Origin: Catenulispora acidiphila DSM 44928
Lineage (GTDB): Bacteria > Actinomycetota > Actinomycetes > Streptomycetales > Catenulisporaceae
Length of the DNA stretch: 64,000 bases
Direction: 5' to 3'
NCBI RefSeq assembly: GCF_000024025.1
Contig: NC_013131.1
Span: forward strand, 1,798,001-1,862,000
The notes under the pieces were generated by a model. The model saw nothing but the letters and a program-made list of their open reading frames with translations, was not told the origin of the DNA and made no database searches. Positions 60,521 through 64,000 of this stretch are shown here, piece by piece (the stretch's first letter is position 1; each line of letters starts with the position of its first letter). The position numbers were made by a program, and so were the translations under genes.

Positions 60521-60858
60521 GCGGCGCTAAGCAGCAGTAGGCAGTGGTTCGCGGGGAACAGCAGGTAGTGGCAGGCGGTGCGTCGCGCGGCGGGTGAACG
60601 CGCGACGGCCGGCGGCGAGGACTGATGGGGATGACTGGCGGCGCTGAGCACATTGCTGAGCGCATCCGGGCACATATACGGCGGCGCTGAGCACGTCCGG
60701 CGGCGCTGAGCGTGCCGAGGGGTGACAAGTCCGGCTCAACCGGTCTCCGCCCCGCTTGGGCCCCGGCGGGTTGCAGCGGTTGGGGAATCCGCGCCCAGGA
60801 GTGACTGGTGGGCCGAGCAGTCCTGTTCCGGGCGGCTCGGCCCGCTACAGTTCGGAGT
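60521..60858. other. Gene-free interval with dispersed GGCGGCGCTRAGCA repeats
   Basis: 338 bp between DUF3710 and DUF3159. Copies of GGCGGCGCTGAGC lie at 60637, 60680 and 60699, and a variant GGCGGCGCTAAGCA near 60521. No ORF looks real. The DUF3159 -10 box lies at its end. Confidence 0.6.
60846..60851 (+). promoter_or_regulatory. -10 box, leaderless-type start of DUF3159 gene
   Basis: TACAGT ends 7 nt before the ATG at 60859. Confidence 0.35.
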
Positions 60859-61665
60859 ATGTCCTTGGAGAGCGGCCAGCGTGCCGAAGCGATGAGCCGG
60901 GCCCGGCACGCGGCGCCGGACACCGAGGCCGGCGGCGACGGGGTCGTCCTGGACGCGGCTCAGGCTGAGCGCGACGCGGTGGCCAAGCAGGCTGAGACCA
61001 AGGCCTATGAGGACGCCGTCAAGAAGGCCTTCGGCGGCAAGATGGGTATGGCCGACGCGGGTCTGCCGGCCATCTGCTTCCTGATCGTCTACACCGCGAC
61101 CAACCACCTCAACCCGGCCGTCATCGGGTCGGTCGGGGTCGCGCTGCTGATGTTCGTGATCCGGCTCCTGCGCAAGGAGACGCTGCAGCACGCGCTGTCG
61201 GGCCTGTTCGGCGTTCTGGTCTGCGCCGCCTTCGCGAAGTTCTCCGGCCACGCGCAGAACTACTACCTGCCGGGCATCCTGATCAACCTCGGCTCGTTCC
61301 TGCTCTTCGCCGGAACCGCGCTGGTCCGCTGGCCGATCGCCGGTCTGATGATCGGACCGATCACCGGTGAGATGACCACCTGGCGCCAGGTCCCCGGCCG
61401 GCTGCGCGCCTTCACCAAGGCCACCTGGCTGCTCGCCGGGCTGTTCGCGGTGAAGCTGGCGGTGCAGGTCCCGCTGTATCTGACGCACCACACGACGGCG
61501 CTCGGCGTGGCCCGGCTCGCGCTCGGCTACCCGCCCTACCTCGCGTGCCTGTACGTCGCGTGGCAGTGGATCAAGAACGCGCCGCCGCCGGTGATGCCGG
61601 AGACCGCCGACGGCACCGCCGAGGTCGAGGCCGTGACGGCGGCCGAGGGCAACAACCCGGCCTGA
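60859..61665 (+). CDS. DUF3159 family integral membrane protein
   Basis: 268 residues. After a charged helical N-terminus (1-70), about six membrane helices follow ('LPAICFLIVYTATNHLNPAVIGSVGVALLMFVIRLL', 'YYLPGILINLGSFLLFAGTALV', 'LAGLFAVKLAVQVPLYL'). 'RWPIAGLMIGPITGEMTTWRQ' is the conserved loop I associate with DUF3159. Function unknown; it usually lies in this dut-TrkA neighbourhood. Confidence 0.85.
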   Translation: MSLESGQRAEAMSRARHAAPDTEAGGDGVVLDAAQAERDAVAKQAETKAYEDAVKKAFGGKMGMADAGLPAICFLIVYTATNHLNPAVIGSVGVALLMFVIRLLRKETLQHALSGLFGVLVCAAFAKFSGHAQNYYLPGILINLGSFLLFAGTALVRWPIAGLMIGPITGEMTTWRQVPGRLRAFTKATWLLAGLFAVKLAVQVPLYLTHHTTALGVARLALGYPPYLACLYVAWQWIKNAPPPVMPETADGTAEVEAVTAAEGNNPA

Positions 61666-61704
61666 GTCCGCAACGTGATCGCCGCACCGCCTCGTCACAG
61701 GGGC

Positions 61705-62481
61705 ATGCGACGACACGTCTCCCAGGCTCCCCGATTTCTTCGCGTTCTCCGTGCGCTGCCCGTGCTGGCGGCGGTGACCGCTCTCACGGTGTCCGGCTGC
61801 TCTTCGGGCGGCTCCAAGCCCGCCGCGTCCGGTTCCACCGCCCCGGCCACGCCGAGCGCGTCCCCCTCGGTCGAGGCGATCTGCCTGCTCGACACGCCCG
61901 GCGAGAAGCAGGTCACGCACTTCGAGGGCGGCAACGACCACCTGGTCGAGGCCTACACCACCGGTGACGGGCCGGTCGGCGTGGTCCTGGCGCACCAGGT
62001 GGGCGCCGACCTGTGCCAGTGGTCTGGGATCTGGACCGACTTCCCGGCCAAGGACTACACGGTGATGGCGATCACCATGGGCGGCGGTATCGACACCGAC
62101 GTCAGCAAGGCCGTGGAGCAGCTGCGGGCGCGCGGGCTGAAGAAGATCGTGCTGATCGGCGCCTCGATGGGCGGCAGCGCGGTGCTCGCGGCCGCCGGCG
62201 AGGTCACGCCGCCGGTGCAGGCGGTGGTGTCGCTGTCCGGGCCCGCCGCCTACGGCGTGGCCGACGCGTTCTCGGCGGTGAAGAAGTTCCAGGTGCCGGT
62301 CGCGTACTTCGCCGGCGAGCAGGACACGCAGTTCGCCACGGACGCGCAGAAGATGTACGACGCCACGGCCGAGACGGACAAGACGATCGACATCCTCAAG
62401 GACGACGGCGACCATGGTGTGGCCCTGTGGCCGCAGGTCAAGGACCAGGTCTTCGCGTTCATCACCAAGCACGCGCAGTGA
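61705..62481 (+). CDS. Alpha/beta-hydrolase lipoprotein
   Basis: About 258 residues. The signal peptide ends in the lipobox 'LTVSGC', so the enzyme is membrane-anchored outside the cell. A Ser/Pro/Ala linker precedes an alpha/beta-hydrolase domain with oxyanion region 'GVVLAHQVGADLCQW', nucleophile elbow 'LIGASMGGSAVL' (G-x-S-x-G), acid in 'AGEQDTQF' and His in 'DDGDHGVALW'. Probably a dienelactone-hydrolase-like or esterase activity. I prefer ATG 61705, where the n-region begins; GTG 61675 is in frame and possible. Confidence 0.82.
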   Translation: MRRHVSQAPRFLRVLRALPVLAAVTALTVSGCSSGGSKPAASGSTAPATPSASPSVEAICLLDTPGEKQVTHFEGGNDHLVEAYTTGDGPVGVVLAHQVGADLCQWSGIWTDFPAKDYTVMAITMGGGIDTDVSKAVEQLRARGLKKIVLIGASMGGSAVLAAAGEVTPPVQAVVSLSGPAAYGVADAFSAVKKFQVPVAYFAGEQDTQFATDAQKMYDATAETDKTIDILKDDGDHGVALWPQVKDQVFAFITKHAQ

Positions 62482-62486
62482 CGGCG

Positions 62487-62519
62487 AAGGGCTCGCCGGG
62501 ACATTCCCGGCGAGCCCTT
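62487..62519. terminator. Perfect 14-bp bidirectional terminator hairpin
   Basis: Arms 62487-62500 and 62506-62519 pair perfectly around a 5-nt loop, between the convergent hydrolase and TrkA genes. Confidence 0.85.
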
Positions 62520-62561
62520 CCGCGCGGCCTGTTCGGCGTACTCGGCTGCTCGGCTGCTCGG

Positions 62562-63263
62562 CTACTCGTTCTCCGAGCCGCGCTCGCCGTTCTCACCGGC
62601 GAAGGTGGCCGGCGAGAGCAGCTCCTCGAGCTCCTCCTCGCGGTCCACGTGCGCCACGAACAGCAGCTCGTCCAGCGCCGCCAGCGGCTCCTCGGGGGTC
62701 GGGATCAGCACCCGGCCGCCGCGGATGATGGTCACCAGCGCGGTGTCCTCCGGCCAGTCGACCTCGCCGACGGTGGTGCCGACCAGCGCGGTGTCGTTCG
62801 GCAGGGTCAGCTCGACCAGGTTCGCGTCGCCCTGGCTGAAGCGCAGCAGGCGGACCAGGTCGCCGACCGAGACGGCCTCCTCGACCAGGGCCGAGAGCAG
62901 GCGCGGGGTGGAGACGGCGACGTCCACGCCCCACTTCTCGTCGAACATCCACTCGTTCTTCGGGTGGTTGATGCGGGCCACCACGCGCGGCACCCCGTAC
63001 TCGGTCTTGGCCAGCAGCGACACGACCAGGTTGGCCTTGTCGTCGCCGGTGGCGGCGACCACCACGTTGCAGCGCTGCAGCGCCGCCTCGTCGAGCGAGG
63101 AGATCTCGCAGGCGTCGGCCAGCAGCCACTCGGCCGTCGGCAGGCCCTCCACGGCGATCCGCGACGGGTCGCGGTCGATCAGCAGGACCTCGTGGCCGTT
63201 CTCCAGCAGTTCCTTGGCGATGGAGTTGCCGACGTTGCCCGCCCCGGCGATTGCGACACGCAT
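62562..63263 (-). CDS. TrkA-type potassium channel regulatory subunit (second of pair)
   Basis: 233 residues. RCK_N Rossmann domain 'MRVAIAGAGNVGNSIAKELLENGHEVLLIDRDPSR' binds NAD(H) or nucleotides; RCK_C begins near 'ANLVELTLPNDTALVGTTVGEV'. It acts on the cytoplasmic face of a Trk/Ktr potassium channel. The ATG overlaps the upstream TrkA stop by 1 bp (TGATG), and the two paralogues probably form a heteromeric gating ring like mycobacterial CeoB/CeoC. No channel gene is in the window. Confidence 0.9.
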   Translation of the reverse strand: MRVAIAGAGNVGNSIAKELLENGHEVLLIDRDPSRIAVEGLPTAEWLLADACEISSLDEAALQRCNVVVAATGDDKANLVVSLLAKTEYGVPRVVARINHPKNEWMFDEKWGVDVAVSTPRLLSALVEEAVSVGDLVRLLRFSQGDANLVELTLPNDTALVGTTVGEVDWPEDTALVTIIRGGRVLIPTPEEPLAALDELLFVAHVDREEELEELLSPATFAGENGERGSENE

Positions 63264-63922
63264 CAGGCGCCCGGTCCCTTCGCGAATGCTGCCTCGACCC
63301 GCGCGATGTCCGCCGGGTTCACCATGACCTGCACCAGGTCGCCGTCCTGCAGCACGGTGTCGGCCGCCGGGAGCACGGCGTCGCCGAGCCGGGTCAGGAA
63401 CGCGACCCGGGTGCCGGTGGCGTCCTCCAGTTTGGCTATGCGGTGCCCCATCCACCCCGGGGCGGTGTGCACCTCGACCAGGACCACCTGGCCGCTGGGG
63501 TCGCGCCAGATCTCGGTGGAGCCGGTGGGCAGCAGGCGCCGCAGCATCTGGTCCGCCGTCCAGCGCACGGTGGCCACGGTCGGGATGCCCAGCCGCTGGT
63601 ATATCTCGGCGCGGCGCGGGTCGTAGATGCGGGCGCAGACGTTCTCCACGCCGAAGTTCTCGCGGGCGACCCGCGCGGCGATGATGTTCGAGTTGTCGCC
63701 GCTGGACACCGCGGCGAAAGCGCCGGCGTCCCCGATCCCCGCCTCGGCGAGGGTGTCGCGGTCGAATCCGGCCCCGGTCACGCGGCGGCCGGCGAAGTGC
63801 GGGCTGAGCCTGCGGAAGGCCCCGGGGTCCTGATCGATGACCGCGACCGTGTGGCCGAGGTCCTCCAGGCTGTGCGCCAGGGTGGAGCCCACTCTGCCGC
63901 ACCCCATGATGACGACGTGCAC
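63263..63922 (-). CDS. TrkA-type potassium channel regulatory subunit (first of pair)
   Basis: 219 residues. RCK_N 'MHVVIMGCGRVGSTLAHSLEDLGHTVAVIDQDP', with 'AVSSGDNSNIIAARVAREN' and a C-terminal RCK_C ('TRVAFLTRLGDAVLPAADTVLQDGDLVQVMV'). GTG start with GAGAGGG upstream. Its nucleotide-binding glycine motif is GCGRVG, whereas the partner has GAGNVG. Transcribed leftward, first of the pair. Confidence 0.9.
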   Translation of the reverse strand: MHVVIMGCGRVGSTLAHSLEDLGHTVAVIDQDPGAFRRLSPHFAGRRVTGAGFDRDTLAEAGIGDAGAFAAVSSGDNSNIIAARVARENFGVENVCARIYDPRRAEIYQRLGIPTVATVRWTADQMLRRLLPTGSTEIWRDPSGQVVLVEVHTAPGWMGHRIAKLEDATGTRVAFLTRLGDAVLPAADTVLQDGDLVQVMVNPADIARVEAAFAKGPGA

Positions 63923-64000
63923 GTTCGACCCTCTCGGGAGACTTAGGACGGCGGACTTTCGATGTTCGTAACTCGACGGTACTACGGGGCGTGAGCCCCT

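Noticed and set aside
60637-60711. Dispersed GGCGGCGCTGAGC copies as a REP/BIME or attachment site
   Set aside because: Only three or four copies confined to one gap, no dyad symmetry and no integrase or transposase gene nearby.
1-64000. tRNA, rRNA or known riboswitch
   Set aside because: Intergenic regions were read by eye; none showed a convincing cloverleaf or conserved riboswitch core. A covariance-model search would be needed to exclude small RNAs.

Overview
The window is high-GC DNA, with strong G/C bias at third codon positions, GTG/TTG starts, many ATGA/TGATG gene overlaps and no rRNA or tRNA seen. It looks like the chromosome of a mycelial-type actinobacterium. The gene order miaB - (Ser/Thr kinases) - dioxygenase-like protein - small antitoxin-like protein - miaA - dapF in the middle, and DUF4193 - DUF3093 - thioesterase - dut - DUF3710 - DUF3159 - TrkA pair at the right end, resembles what I recall of Streptomyces and related orders such as Catenulisporales. 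The exact genus is inference. The left half is accessory and sugar-related; the right half is conserved housekeeping.

Left half (1-33.9 kb). After a MarR regulator, an isochorismatase-like protein, a methyltransferase and a small XRE protein comes a carbohydrate-utilisation locus (about 2.6-18.7 kb) built around a divergent promoter region at 12.3-12.7 kb. Leftward: a secreted GH42-like protein, a GH38 alpha-mannosidase, a ROK regulator with an unusual N-terminus, and a DUF2264 protein. Rightward: a CUT1 sugar ABC transporter (binding lipoprotein and two permeases, no ATPase), a ThuA-like protein, a Gfo/Idh/MocA dehydrogenase and a 2-hydroxyacid dehydrogenase. A second group (21-31 kb) is secreted, multi-modular and polysaccharide-directed: a GH87-like beta-helix enzyme with Ig-like and discoidin modules, a PL7 alginate-lyase-like enzyme, and a GH3 beta-glucosidase with two CBM6-like modules and a discoidin domain. 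Metabolic singletons follow: serine/threonine dehydratase, beta-lactamase-family hydrolase, GNAT.

Middle (33.8-51.3 kb). An FtsX-type ABC exporter is divergent from a NarL-type two-component system that may control it. Then come miaB and, convergent to it, two adjacent membrane proteins: an intact PknB-like Ser/Thr kinase and an apparent pseudokinase paralogue with a roughly 230-residue Ser/Asp stalk. Both end in the same four-cysteine extracytoplasmic domain. miaA, dapF, ferrochelatase and an inositol-monophosphatase-family gene form a rightward housekeeping run.

Right end (51.3-64 kb). An OmpR-type two-component system, a thiamine-binding-type protein, a flavoprotein divergent from an XRE regulator, a gamma-carbonic-anhydrase-like protein preceded by a probable 30-residue ORF, the DUF4193/DUF3093/dut/DUF3710/DUF3159 run, a lipoprotein hydrolase, and two TrkA-type potassium-channel regulators.

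The observations I rate most interesting are: (1) the kinase/pseudokinase pair with its Ser-Asp stalk and repeated T-R-Q-V-P-L motif; (2) a ROK regulator whose N-terminal third looks like a catalytically dead IS630-type transposase; (3) an array of ten TANNNT boxes placed 6-7 nt before start codons, suggesting leaderless mRNAs; (4) a six-tract G-quadruplex motif between convergent genes; and (5) short tandem repeats recurring just downstream of genes.
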